64,000 nt of DNA from contig RPGQ01000015.1 in NCBI GenBank assembly GCA_004193595.1, forward strand, positions 62,001 to 126,000, given 5' to 3'. Below are positions 50,816 to 61,961 of the stretch, in pieces. The notes beneath the pieces were generated by a model. That model was not told the DNA's origin and ran no database searches. It saw only the letters and a list, made by a program, of their open reading frames with translations. The first letter of the stretch is position 1; every line of letters starts with the position of its first letter. Origin of the DNA: Desulfobacteraceae bacterium Eth-SRB2. Lineage in GTDB: Bacteria > Desulfobacterota > Desulfobacteria > Desulfobacterales > UBA11574. The position numbers and the translations under genes were made by a program.

Positions 50816-51516
50816 ATAAAATCTGACAGAATGAAGCATTTATCGATCTGTGTATAGCTGCAATAGAGCAGAAATCTGACCATTCAAAAATATCTTGTGC
50901 CCCATAGACATATCTGAAAAAAGGGCAAAGTGCGGATCACCAATTGAGAACACACGAGTTTGACTTATTTGAATCCGTGAGATACCTCCAACCGAGCTGT
51001 AAGAAACCCTGATTTCAGCTCGCTGCAATATATCTTTTCCCTGGCTAAAAACCGCAATGTTGTGTTTTTAGATATCAAGAAATGCCATTTTTCGGTTAGG
51101 CGTCCTACCCGCCGTAACAGGATGGCGTAACGTAACCCTTCCTTGGGGTTAACACACCATACTTGCTCACACTTCGGGCTGTGAGCTATTGCACCTCATA
51201 TTGAGATTCCAAAGATCATAAAAAGCTTACCTGAAAACAACCTAAAAAATAACCCTTTTCAAGAAAACATAGGCAAAGATACACGGACACCTGGTTTTAA
51301 ATTTAAATCCCTTCTGTGAGCTTCTGCAATCTTCTGTGAACTGTTCTAAGTCTTTTCTGTGTCAATCTATGGTGATGTATTTTAGCCCTCAGTCCCCTCA
51401 TTTGAAATATTAACCCGGTTGCCGCCATGCCGTCGCGCTAAAGTCCGTCATGAAAACGTGCGGCTTTGATTCTCTAAATGTCAGCCCATATCTAATATTC
51501 TTTTCCGTGATTTCAT

Positions 51517-52242
51517 TCATTGGAAATTGTTAACATATTCGTTTTCTTCCTTAATTCGTCTAAAGATATGGTCGCGCTCTTCCCATGCGGCCCGGTCAGC
51601 TCCGGTAAGACCTTTAAGCGAATCCTTTCTTAACGTCTTCCTCCTCGCTGTTGCAATTTCTTCAACAGGGATTTCCTGAAGTTTAAATCCACCAAGAATA
51701 TAACTCAAAGCGTGAAAGGCGTATAATTCATCGGGAGGAACACCCGGTTCGATTTGTCCAATTTGTTTTGCAAGGAGACTATCACGCGGAATCGCTAAAG
51801 CCCCCTCATTGCGCCACTGGCTAAATAGATTTAGACCATGCATGATATCATTTTGATAAAATGCGGGATAAAGCTTGACCCATGCGATTTTTTCCCTAAA
51901 AGCCTTACGAAGATCCATAAAAAAACTGTCTCTCAGATCGCCGGGTGCTGATCTTATCGGTTCCCCGGTATAAATTGTATGATAGAGGAACCTGCTTTCA
52001 TCGTTTTTTATTTTTTCAATTAGTGCCTCCCGCGAATGCTCCGCTTCTTCTTTCAAGAAAACAAGGCTTTCTTCACGTGTTCGCCCCAATAAAAGATAAT
52101 ACCCAGGCCGTCCTTTCAGAACATCAGGGACAATTACACCCCCCCGGATTTCCTGGCAAACAATAGGTTCTTTGTCCTCTATTTCACTTTCTTGGTGTGC
52201 GAGGTATCCATTTATTGACTTTTCTACATGACTGATTTTCAC
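51517..52242 (-). CDS. Phage-type hypothetical protein downstream of terminase
   Basis: Long ORF co-directional with terminase genes. Confidence 0.55.
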   Translation of the reverse strand: MKISHVEKSINGYLAHQESEIEDKEPIVCQEIRGGVIVPDVLKGRPGYYLLLGRTREESLVFLKEEAEHSREALIEKIKNDESRFLYHTIYTGEPIRSAPGDLRDSFFMDLRKAFREKIAWVKLYPAFYQNDIMHGLNLFSQWRNEGALAIPRDSLLAKQIGQIEPGVPPDELYAFHALSYILGGFKLQEIPVEEIATARRKTLRKDSLKGLTGADRAAWEERDHIFRRIKEENEYVNNFQ

Positions 52243-52254
52243 AGCATTATCTCC

Positions 52255-53843
52255 TTATGACGCGTATTCTGGAAACAAAAGATTTGGAGCGTTCTGTCTG
52301 GCCATTGCCTCATAGTTGAATGCATGCCGAAAATGATCCGCACCGAGTTTTACATAAACATAACGTTTTGAACCGGTCTTCTCGTCTTCTTCAAGCTTTT
52401 TTGCTACGTTGTGCATATGCTTTGCAAATTCACGGGTAATTTCACATTCTCTTGGCAGGATAATTGATTGATCCATTATCTCTTTGTGGCTTGCGTCCAG
52501 GCTTTCCGTGCGGTTGCATGAAACAATCAATTCTTTCTCATTCCAGGCATACGATCCCTTTTGATGAATGTTATAATAATTCAGATAAACTTTGCCTCTG
52601 TGTCTCTCAGCAAATGCCCTGGCATTCCGGGTTTCCGGTAAAGCGTCCACCACGCAGCGTGAAACGCTGAAATTTCGCATCAAACGGTCTAACTCTCAAT
52701 CCCTATAGACGCCTATGTGAACGATTTTACCGGCTTTCTGGCCGTGTTTTTTCCCAATCACAACATGAAGATCTTTTCCCTGGTCAACACCCATATAGCA
52801 GGGGCCTAAGTCCTGACTTTCAATGCCATGATCGGCGCATAGAGATAAGACTTCCTGAACACTCAAACGGTTTTCAGCTTCTACATAAGCATTTCCAATT
52901 TTCAAATTATAAAAGTCTGTAAGATTGTCGGTCGTTCTGAACTGGTGCAGGATATCTCCGGGCTCAACATAATGGCTGAATAATTGCGAGTAGTGATAAC
53001 CTCGTTTTTCTGTTATCGATGGTTTCTTGGCACCCATTGGCCAATTGAAGGATTAAGCTCCGAATGGCATTTCTGACAGGCCCGAATGACCTGACCATTA
53101 ACGATCTTAAGACAATCCGGGAAAGTATCTTCAAGGCATGTATATTCGTTGCATTTCTCACATTTTAAAAGCCAGTACCTTTGATCTGTCTCCTGGAAAG
53201 CAGCATCAATGCCGTAATCGGGCAATGTTGGATTAGACAGCTTTAGGATTTCCTTAAACTCACTGTGAGCCATGCGCTCCACAGCCATATCAACGGCATT
53301 TTGCGGCGCCTCATCCAATTCATCCATGATAATAAAATCCACAGGAATACTTTTAAGGCCCACCCGTGATTTCATGCCTCTTAAATAGAGAAAAGCGTTC
53401 CAGATCCGTTTTATGTTAGATGCATCGGTATCCTTCAGCCATTTGCCGATAGTGTCCGGGTTCTCATCAATTAAGGGGTCAATCCGGCCTTTTGAAAAGT
53501 CTGTCACATCGGATTTGCTCGGGAATAGATATAAAATACCTCGATAACCGCCGTACCTGGCGCCATAAGCGACTCGAAGCATTGCTTTTGAGGTAAGCCC
53601 CATCTGAGTAGCTTTCATTTCAACCTGGTGCGGATGGTTGTCTTGATAGGGTTCAAATAAATACTCATGCCGGTCATAGGTAAAGGGTTTACCGTCCAGG
53701 GTGATATCTTTTACCCATTCATGAAAAGGAATAGTATCTTTACCATTTCCTGTTCGCTGATCAATCGAAGTCAGCAGGAAATCGAATATTCCTTCGGCGC
53801 TGAAGCCTTTCCCGAATCCTGCGTTGACATTCCGGCGATTCAT
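52255..53843 (-). pseudogene. Phage terminase large subunit (GpA-like), disrupted by frameshift near 53025 and in-frame TGA near 52696
   Basis: ATQMGLTSKAMLRVAYGARYGG, VDFIIMDELDEAPQNAVDMA, CxxC...CxxC; continues as KKPSITEKRGYHYSQLF and CYMGVDQGKDLHVVIG, then VVDALPETRNARAFAERH. Confidence 0.82.
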
Positions 53844-54264
53844 TACCTATCTCCCCATCAATGATTTTTAAAATTGCGGTCATTTCGCTTATCTGAAACA
53901 ACTTATAACCGATGTCCGCCATGGCACTTATTAATTTGCGCATCTCAGCGGCAAACTTAAGTTTCTGGTCCTGCCATTGCCTATACTCTGAATCATTTTT
54001 AGGCGGAACGGTACTCTCTATCCAGTCAAGCTCAGACTTGGCCTTATCCGCTAAATATAAAAGATGCTCCGTTGCTGCATCCTTACGCTTTTCATAACGA
54101 GGCGCTGCGGAAACCGCTGCTTTCACAACTTCAAGATCCATTTCTTTCAATATTTTCGAAATTGTTCCTTTCCCGCAACCCAGCTCAGAAGCAATCTCGA
54201 CAACCTTTTTTCCTTCATCAAACAGCCCTTTAACCTTGATACGGTCTATTGTTTTTTGTGCCAT
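53761..54264 (-). CDS. Phage HTH/small-terminase-like protein
   Basis: KGLFDEGKKVVEIASELGCGKGTISKILKEMDLE; immediately upstream of and overlapping the large terminase. Confidence 0.65.
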   Translation of the reverse strand: MAQKTIDRIKVKGLFDEGKKVVEIASELGCGKGTISKILKEMDLEVVKAAVSAAPRYEKRKDAATEHLLYLADKAKSELDWIESTVPPKNDSEYRQWQDQKLKFAAEMRKLISAMADIGYKLFQISEMTAILKIIDGEIGNESPECQRRIRERLQRRRNIRFPADFD

Positions 54265-54405
54265 TTTCTATTGGAAACCTTTGGAAACTTTTACGGAAAC
54301 TGTTTCCTATTTTAAACCCCATATACACCCTGCGGAATCTATCCGCTTGAATATATAATATAATTAATCATTTATGATCATTACAATCAAAGGATCTCTT
54401 TGATT

Positions 54406-54669
54406 TCACCCTTTCAGGCTGTCCATAACCACATCCACAATGTTGTCAAGATCCTGGCTTCGGTTGACTCGGTACCGTTCAAGCCATGCGTCAAACTCGG
54501 ATCTCTTAACTAAAATCTTGCCTTTCAATTTGAAATGAGGCATCCCTGTTTTGACATAGTCCCGCAACGATCCCACACTAACAGCAGAATAAGCAGACAA
54601 CCCGCGAAGATCAAAAAACCGATCCTTTAAGGTTATGGTTTTCTCTGCAATGTTATCCGGGATCTGCAA
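54406..54669 (-). CDS. Excisionase/HTH-like DNA-binding protein
   Basis: LRGLSAYSAVSVGSLRDYVKTGMPHFKLKGKILVKRSEFDAWLERYR. Confidence 0.78.
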   Translation of the reverse strand: MQIPDNIAEKTITLKDRFFDLRGLSAYSAVSVGSLRDYVKTGMPHFKLKGKILVKRSEFDAWLERYRVNRSQDLDNIVDVVMDSLKG

Positions 54670-54801
54670 AACTTATAATCTCCGCTTTATCCAGTTTAAG
54701 GGGGGGGGCAGCACCCCTTACCGCTTCTGACGGAAGCCCCCCCATTTCCTAAGTACATAAGGATTCATACAAAAATCTTTGTCCAACGTCGGCGCTAAAA
54801 T

Positions 54802-55005
54802 TTATTCGTCCTCACCTTTACAAATTGCGTTTTCAATATTCTTTAGTGAATCTGAAAGCCGGCTTAAGAAAAATGCAATACTCATGTTGACCCTGTCTTC
54901 ATATTCCACAATTTTAGCAGGATTTTCTTTGTTAAATTCACTATAGAAATCGTTCATATCAGCTATGAAATCGCTAAATTTTCCGGTCAGGTCATAATCA
55001 ATCAT
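54802..55005 (-). CDS. Small hypothetical protein
   Basis: Co-directional 67-aa ORF in the phage block. Confidence 0.45.
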   Translation of the reverse strand: MIDYDLTGKFSDFIADMNDFYSEFNKENPAKIVEYEDRVNMSIAFFLSRLSDSLKNIENAICKGEDE

Positions 55006-55113
55006 GGGTGTTACGTTCTCCTTTCAAAAATTCAGGCCCCGCCACCTAAAAAATTTCCCGTCTCTGGGGCTCGGTCCAGAGGCACGCCACAATTTTTAAT
55101 TAACTCCTAAAAT

Positions 55114-55214
55114 CGGGTGCACTTAATGTGCTGAAACTTTTACTGCACCCGCAAGTGCACCCGAAATATTCTTTAATTTTAAATAGTTGTGCAGTTGGTG
55201 CACTTGGTGTACTT
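55114..55214. repeat. Iteron-like GGTGCACTT repeats including a perfect 12-bp inverted repeat
   Basis: TCGGGTGCACTT (55114-55125), AAGTGCACCCGA (55153-55164), GGTGCACTT-GGTGTACTT (55197-55214). Confidence 0.6.
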
Positions 55215-55379
55215 ATTTTAAGTGTATGTACGGGTAAAGTGAAAAAATGTAATTTTAATAGACTCATATTTTTCATTAATTTAAGGTATACAATAATTAT
55301 TATTGTAATTACAGTATGTTATAAATATTAAAATTTTATGACATGAAAATCTACCCGTAAGCCTATGCCCTATCTGTAC

Positions 55380-57657
55380 CTATGTGGGATCTATCCACAT
55401 TCCTCTTTGATCATTAAAAATTTGGCCCTGATCGTTATACAATTTGCCATTTTCGCACTTTCCCGCATACACCTTCTGATTTAGTGCACCTTCTGCACCC
55501 TGTGCACGTTTACAATCATTACAATTACTTATCGGGTGCACTTCTTTTTTTGTTTTTTCACCTTCTGCACCTTCTGCACCGCCGGGTGCACTTGGGAATT
55601 TATTTGTGCCCGAAGTGAACCCACAAGCGTACCCAGAATCTTTATTGATTTCAGAAGTTTGTGCAGAAGGTGCAGAAGGTGCACTTTTTTTGATGTAGCG
55701 TGCGGATAATTGCAAAAATAGCTTTGGATCAATTTCAAGATATGTCTGGCCATGTGAGCGTAGAGTTTTAAACCCCATACGCTTACATGCCTGGGTGACA
55801 GTCCGTTGTGCCCGGTGAAACTTCTCCGGGATATCCTCGTTTATCTTTTCGGTGATCGTTTTGGAGGGAAGTCTGCAATTTTCAATCTCATACTGCAGGT
55901 CTGTAATAACTTGTAGAATAGTAGCCTCCAGAGTATCTGATAAGGTTTCATAACGCTGATTTTCAATTTCGGAACACAGACTTAAAAAACGCTTCTCCTC
56001 ATTCGGTGCCACCATTAAAATGATCTGCCGTAAAGGGCGGAGGATGTCACCCAGGCGACCACGACACGGCTTTTTTGCTTCCGGGAGTTCAGTTCATGTG
56101 CCTGGCACGCCACGCCACAAGCCTTTCACGGAGCGGGAGAGCATCTTCCGGCTTGACATCATCTTCAAATTGCCGGTTGGATTCCGGCATGATGATTTGA
56201 ATCGCTCTGGTAGCAAGAATTTCAGAGACTTTTTCATTTGTGGCGATAACTGTCGGTCCATAAATGTCAAAATACACTGTGTCTTTATGCGGTCCAAGGT
56301 CGGGATGAAGCACCCGCGGAACAACAGCGCCTTGTTCGAATCTTTGTAACAGAATATCCTCGGTTCCTGTACGTTCGGCCTTCTTCCACAAATCCATAAC
56401 GTCGAAAAACATGGCCGATTTTAGGTTTTGCGCAACCCGGATGATATAGGGATCTCGTAATGATTCGACCGTCAAGCCTCGATATGCAATATTCATTAAT
56501 CCGTGACCAGTCCGGCTTTTGCCTCGCTCTGGGATTGCATAAAACCAAAGATAAGGCGAATATCCCGCCTTTTCGAAGATATATGAGTGAAAAGACCAGC
56601 AGGCTAACAAATGATAATAATCATCAGAGGGAAGTTCCGATATTTGTTTGAGGTAGGTAACAAGGTCATCATATAAACGCCGATCATTATCGGTTTTAAA
56701 ATATTCGGGAACCTTTTCAAGCCTTGGCAAATTCCATTTAAGCGCTTCACGTGGAGGCGGAAATAAATGGTCTTGTCCGTCTGGCCGAGGGAGTTTTGTG
56801 TCCTGGAATAGCTCGTTATTATCCAGAATCAGGAAGCAAATTAGACCATCTTTGTTAATTGCAAGATCGACCAGTTTTTCATGAACGGCTGTATAGTTCT
56901 GCTCCTTCTTCTCTTTTTCATCTGATTCTGCTTTGTCTTTTTTGGAAAGCCACTTTTGGTGCCACTTCTTAACTTTCTTAAAACCTTTATGGGACAGTGT
57001 TATGCGTTCACACTTTTGGAAATCTTCGACACTATACTTAAGCAGGAAGTCATCAAGACCGGTTTTATCCGTACCATTCATATTAGGTAAACAGATGATT
57101 GTAACCTCTGCGCCTCTGAGTTCTAATTCATAACAAAGAGCATACACAGCTTGCAAAAGATCAGGTTTGCTCCATACGTCCGAATCAGGAGTGAAATCAA
57201 CTGGACGACCAAACAGATTAATCATATCCAGATCCTTAATCGGCTTTCCGTCTTGTATCCAGGACCACAACCCACCGAGGCCGATATAATGCAATCCTTC
57301 CTGTAATGCCTTCAGACATTTTTTCTCACCCTCTGTGAACCCAAGTTTTATTGAGGGATCACCAAGAATTTCTTGAACAGCAGGCAGTATGTATAAATGG
57401 GATTTTGAGCCTTTCGGTTGCCCATATTTCATTGAGCCATCATTCGTCTTGACCGCCGGAAAAAACTTTACCCGGAAAAAACCATTGCCATACGGAAAAA
57501 TAAGTCCGGTAGTTTCAACGGGGAGGGAAAAACCAAATTTACAAACGAGATCCTGTGTCTGCATACTGTAAAGCCCGACATTTTTGGCGGTTTCTTCATT
57601 AATTGCGCTTAACTCTAGATCCTTTAGGTATTCATCAAATATTGTTTTTGCTTTCAT
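55380..57657 (-). pseudogene. DUF3854/primase-helicase-like phage protein split by a frameshift near 56085
   Basis: LGFTEGEKKCLKALQEG; DKTGLDDFLL; PERGKSRTGHGL; RLVAWRARHMN stops, while the shifted frame continues ELPEAKKPCRGRLGDILRPLRQIILMVAPNEEKRF. Confidence 0.72.
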
Positions 57658-57673
57658 CCCGATCCCTTTTGCC

Positions 57674-57868
57674 CTACTTCTCTGGATCAATACGCTTAGA
57701 ATCCATAAAATTTTCAAGATCGTTGATCCGATATCTGACCGCTCTCGATAGTTTCAAGTATGCAGGCCCCCTGTGTTGACATCGCCAATTTCTAAGCGTC
57801 TGCACCGCAACCCCTACCAATTGCGCGGCTTCATATTCGTTTATAGGTGGTTTCAAATTTTCTTTCAT
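57674..57868 (-). CDS. AlpA/MerR-like HTH DNA-binding protein
   Basis: INEYEAAQLVGVAVQTLRNWRCQHRGPAYLKLSRAVRYRINDLENFMDS. Confidence 0.85.
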   Translation of the reverse strand: MKENLKPPINEYEAAQLVGVAVQTLRNWRCQHRGPAYLKLSRAVRYRINDLENFMDSKRIDPEK

Positions 57869-58105
57869 TTTTTGTTTTCCCCCGAATTGTTGAATTGTTT
57901 TTTGAGTGCTCTCAATTTAACCCTTTAATATTGCTATGTAAATTCCATTGGATTAGAGAAGACAGTTTTCTTAAGTGTAGACGGGAGTTTTAAAACAAGC
58001 GTAAAGTCTTGATTGAGGGGGGTTTATGATGAGTAAAAAAATAAACTCCCACAAAAGATAAAGACGGGAGTTTAAACTAAAAGAAAAGGTTTTTTGATAA
58101 GGTTT

Positions 58106-58937
58106 TTAGTTTTTAGGTACCTCTATATTTAATTTTTTACAGAAGGCCAACTGTTCTTTTGTGTAATCCTTGCTTCTTATCCCCTTTAGATTTGCTTTAG
58201 GATTTGCTTCTTTAGCCGCTTCAGAAATCCATCCATGAACACATTTAGGTTTATATCTTCTACCAACTATTTTTTATATCGGGATGCATTTTCATATACT
58301 TGATATCTAAAGGAAACTGTTTCCATACCTCTTTTGCAATTTTTTGGACATTGAGTTTGTCTTCTTGATCTGGGCGAAGTTTTCTTTTTGGTTGGATCTG
58401 ATCAATTTTTTTTTGGTAGATAATCCAATATGACCCACCTGTCAATACGCCTTCAGGCAACTGGTCTTCAGACTCACTCTGTTTTAGGCAATACATCCAG
58501 TTTCGGAAATAATCGATACTCGGCGTTTTCCTGTAAACAGTCTTATAAAAACGCGAGTCAAAAAGCCGGTGATGCCCTTGATCTGCATATTGATCGGCAT
58601 GTTTAATTTCCTTTAAAGCGGTAATGAAAGGATCTTCGCCATCAATAGGGTAACTTTCAAGTGGTTCCAAACCAAATTCTTGACAGCCTATATCTACGGC
58701 GTCCGGGTCTTGAACACCTGAATACTCAAAAACCAAAGCATATTGCGTAATAGGACATTCCAAGGAATACCGAACAAGCAACTTTTCTTGATATTCAGAG
58801 TCGAGACTGTGCAAAGTTATTTTTTGGATTTGGATTACTGAATATTTTTCAGCCCATCTCTTGGCATAACGCTCCAACTGATTGAGGTTAAATTCTGGAA
58901 AATCATCGGGATTGTTTTTATGAGGTTGTTGTAACAT
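58106..58937 (-). pseudogene. Hypothetical accessory protein with 3' frameshift
   Basis: MHPDIKNSW stops at 58260, but the +1 frame continues RRYKPKCVHGWISEAAKEANPKANLKGIRSKDYTKEQLAFCKKLNIEVPKN to 58106. Confidence 0.5.
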
Positions 58938-58981
58938 ACGGCGCCTCCTGTAGCGGTAGGTCCTGGTTGAAGATCAGGGGG

Positions 58982-59006
58982 AAGACCGGCCAGGAAAACC
59001 GGTCTT
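58982..59006. terminator. Hairpin AAGACCGG/CCGGTCTT
   Basis: 8-bp inverted repeat followed by T-tract on + strand. Confidence 0.35.
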
Positions 59007-59363
59007 TTCGGCTCCGGTTGCCTATCCCCCGTATATTGTATATATTTTACTTATGGCCACAAAGTATGTCAACGCTTGTTGGTAATTTTCCAAGTGTATG
59101 TTCAATTTGCGGAGAATGAACGAAAATACTCGATATCACAAATCCTGAAGGCCTCTTTCAATTTTCATATAGATTGCAGATAGTACAGGTCTTGGATTGA
59201 TGATTCCAAAGCGTAATCTTAAAGATTTTATGGCTTTAATTTTTCAAGGCCGAAGGCAACAATATGCGCATTTGTTGATTACTGAAATCGTAACAAGCGG
59301 ACATAAAAATGAAAAGGCGGAGCCTATATCAAAGACCCTGCCTTTTACGAACAGGTTTACTCA

Positions 59364-61961
59364 TTACATTCCAGGCAGCGCATCCAACATCATATTATCA
59401 GACGAACCATTAAGCTGAAAACCGACCACTTCTCTACCCGATGAGTAACCAATGTAGGTGGCATTGCTCATATCCTGAGAAAACAGATTTGGCGCCACAT
59501 TCACTACTTTCTCATAAGCAGCGATATTGAGAGATTCAGTTCCGATTACATTGCCACTGTCGTTGTAAGCCGTCATTGTAACCGTAGCCTGAGCGTTCTC
59601 GATATTAACAAAGGCGATTCCTGTCCAGCCATTTTTTTCAGTTTTGGCAAAGACGCCATGATAGCCGCTAATGCCCACACCCGTATACCCCCCTAATTGG
59701 TTTCCGTCGTTGGTGCCGAACAGTTCAAACCCTGTAATCGGGCTTGAGGCGATGATTCTGAACCAAGCGGTTCCCTCGGGGAAATTTAAGTCACGAACCA
59801 CACCAATATATTTTTCTTGCCCGGCAAGGGGAATGGTTTGAGGTGTTAATGATGTGCCGTCTTCGCTGAAAGGGGTAATCGTGAGCGTACAGGATGTTGC
59901 AGAAGGATTATATGCAACAATGCCTGTCCACCAGGTTGAATCGCTTGCAATATGTGGGTAATAGATATGGGTTGTAGTTTCATCCTTTAAAAGGATACCG
60001 CTCAGATAATTATCTCCGCTGCTGTCGGAACTGCCAAATAATTCAAGGCCCACAATGCCGCTTCCATTTTTAATTACCGCAGAGTTAATATTTGGCTGCA
60101 GTTCACCACCAAATAAACTATTGATAGTGAACGCCTGATGTTCTTTAGCCGCGACAGTTATTGGTTTTGTCGTCCCGTTATCAAATTCAACGGTTAATTC
60201 TTTAGATGATGAAGTGGTGTTGAGAAGACTGATTCCGGTCCACCAATTTGTATTGGATGCGATGTGGGAAATGTAGATGTCACCAGCGTTGACATCTGAA
60301 ACGGCTGGAACAGCTACCCGATATTTTCCTTCAATATAAAACTTTGTATATCCACAGACATTTTCTGAATCTGACTCAAAAATAATATATTCAATACCAC
60401 TCGGATTGGGAAGCTCATCGCCAATAACAATCTGTCTTCTTGCATTGGCGGCTAAAATAACCGGTGTTGAAGAAACCTCCTGGCCTAAATCATTATAGGC
60501 TCTCAAATTACCACTCAGACTCTGTACAGCACTGGTATTGATAACACAGATTTCGGTTTCCCATGTGCTGTTACTGGCAATATGGGGGAAGTAGATTAGA
60601 AATGAAAGCGTTTCTTGGGTAACATATTCGTCAGCCCCCATATCATAGCCTGCACCCTGCGGCCGAGAATCACCATCATAATCAACAGCAGGCGCTCCAG
60701 CACTGGTTCCGGTGTCAACGGCAGAGCTGGTACTCAGGAGGTGAAAGTCAAAGTTGGCAGGGTCTACGAAAATCTCCGATATTTCGTGAACAACCACAGA
60801 GTGAGAATCTTGACCACTGTATGCCATCCATGAGCCGGATTCAACATCACTTAGGGAAAACTCATCCTCATATCCCACGGCAATCATCCGCGCGCCAGCG
60901 GCTATGTGAAACAGGTTGTAGTCCCCTTGATATTTGGATGTTCCCATTTGTTCGAAAGCCAATCCGATAGCGTCGCCACCGGCAAGAATACAGTTAACCA
61001 TATACAGGGAGTCAGCTGAGTTTTCCACCCAAACATTAAAGCTGCCAGCATTGATGAAGGTGCAATTTTGCAGCGTCGTCTTACCCGATTCCCCATCCCA
61101 GTCCAGTTCTACATTGGCGACGGAGGCGTTGTAGCCAATACAGTTGACCAGTCTCACATTGTCTTGCCAGATTTTGAAACCTGAGTTATGGCAGTCACGA
61201 GCAGAGCATCGGTTGAGCGTCGTGTTTGCAGAGCTGATGTCAAACCCATCGAATACATCATAGACTTCGCAGCGATTTAAGACAAAATTGTTCTGGGTAC
61301 CGTGACCCAGAGCAAAACCGTCCACGTTCTGAGTTTGATCTCGGCCAGTATGGGCAGCACAGTCGTTGAACGTACCATTATAGCAGTCTGCCCCACCTGC
61401 AGGCGATGCGTCGAAGCCGTAGAGGTCGAAGTGATGCATCTCCACTCGGTTCAGGACGAAATCATGAGTCCCATCCGCGCACCCGATTCCATAGGTGACA
61501 TGGTGAACCTCGCAGTCTGAGATTTCAAGATAACCGGCATTTACAACCCATATTCCGTTATCGTTCCAATTCCGCACTTCAAGGCCTTTAAGCTTGATGT
61601 AGGAGTGTTGGACTATGATTCCGTTGTTGCCAGTGGTGACGCCGGTTCCGTCGATAGCAGGCTTCTCCCCCGGATAGGCAGAAAAGGTTATATAACCCTC
61701 GATGGAGGTGCCACTACGTACGGTGAGGACTTGCTCGTTGTACGTCCCGGCTCTGATATACGTCATATCGCCAGGGAGCATCGTTTGGGCGGCATTATTG
61801 ATCGTTAGCCAAGGCAAATCTTGGGTCCCCGGATTAGCATCACTGGCGGAAGTATGATTATTGTCCACGTAATAAGTTGCTGCCAGGCATGTAGCGGATA
61901 CAAACGTAAAATAGCTAATTACAATGACTAAATAGGTTAGAAAGTACCTCACCTTTTTCAT
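59364..61961 (-). CDS. Secreted right-handed parallel beta-helix protein with four repeated C-terminal modules
   Basis: Start MKKVRYFLTYL with signal peptide; AATYYVDNNHTSASDANPGTQDLPWLTINNAAQTM; repeated HIASNSTWWTGI...GxELFGSSD modules; RBS-like GGAGGG. Confidence 0.85.
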   Translation of the reverse strand: MKKVRYFLTYLVIVISYFTFVSATCLAATYYVDNNHTSASDANPGTQDLPWLTINNAAQTMLPGDMTYIRAGTYNEQVLTVRSGTSIEGYITFSAYPGEKPAIDGTGVTTGNNGIIVQHSYIKLKGLEVRNWNDNGIWVVNAGYLEISDCEVHHVTYGIGCADGTHDFVLNRVEMHHFDLYGFDASPAGGADCYNGTFNDCAAHTGRDQTQNVDGFALGHGTQNNFVLNRCEVYDVFDGFDISSANTTLNRCSARDCHNSGFKIWQDNVRLVNCIGYNASVANVELDWDGESGKTTLQNCTFINAGSFNVWVENSADSLYMVNCILAGGDAIGLAFEQMGTSKYQGDYNLFHIAAGARMIAVGYEDEFSLSDVESGSWMAYSGQDSHSVVVHEISEIFVDPANFDFHLLSTSSAVDTGTSAGAPAVDYDGDSRPQGAGYDMGADEYVTQETLSFLIYFPHIASNSTWETEICVINTSAVQSLSGNLRAYNDLGQEVSSTPVILAANARRQIVIGDELPNPSGIEYIIFESDSENVCGYTKFYIEGKYRVAVPAVSDVNAGDIYISHIASNTNWWTGISLLNTTSSSKELTVEFDNGTTKPITVAAKEHQAFTINSLFGGELQPNINSAVIKNGSGIVGLELFGSSDSSGDNYLSGILLKDETTTHIYYPHIASDSTWWTGIVAYNPSATSCTLTITPFSEDGTSLTPQTIPLAGQEKYIGVVRDLNFPEGTAWFRIIASSPITGFELFGTNDGNQLGGYTGVGISGYHGVFAKTEKNGWTGIAFVNIENAQATVTMTAYNDSGNVIGTESLNIAAYEKVVNVAPNLFSQDMSNATYIGYSSGREVVGFQLNGSSDNMMLDALPGM

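Noticed and set aside
51030-51250. Possible gene remnant reading CEQVWCVNPKEGLRYAILLRRVGRLTEK on - strand
   Set aside because: No start, no recognisable family, cannot be supported by eye
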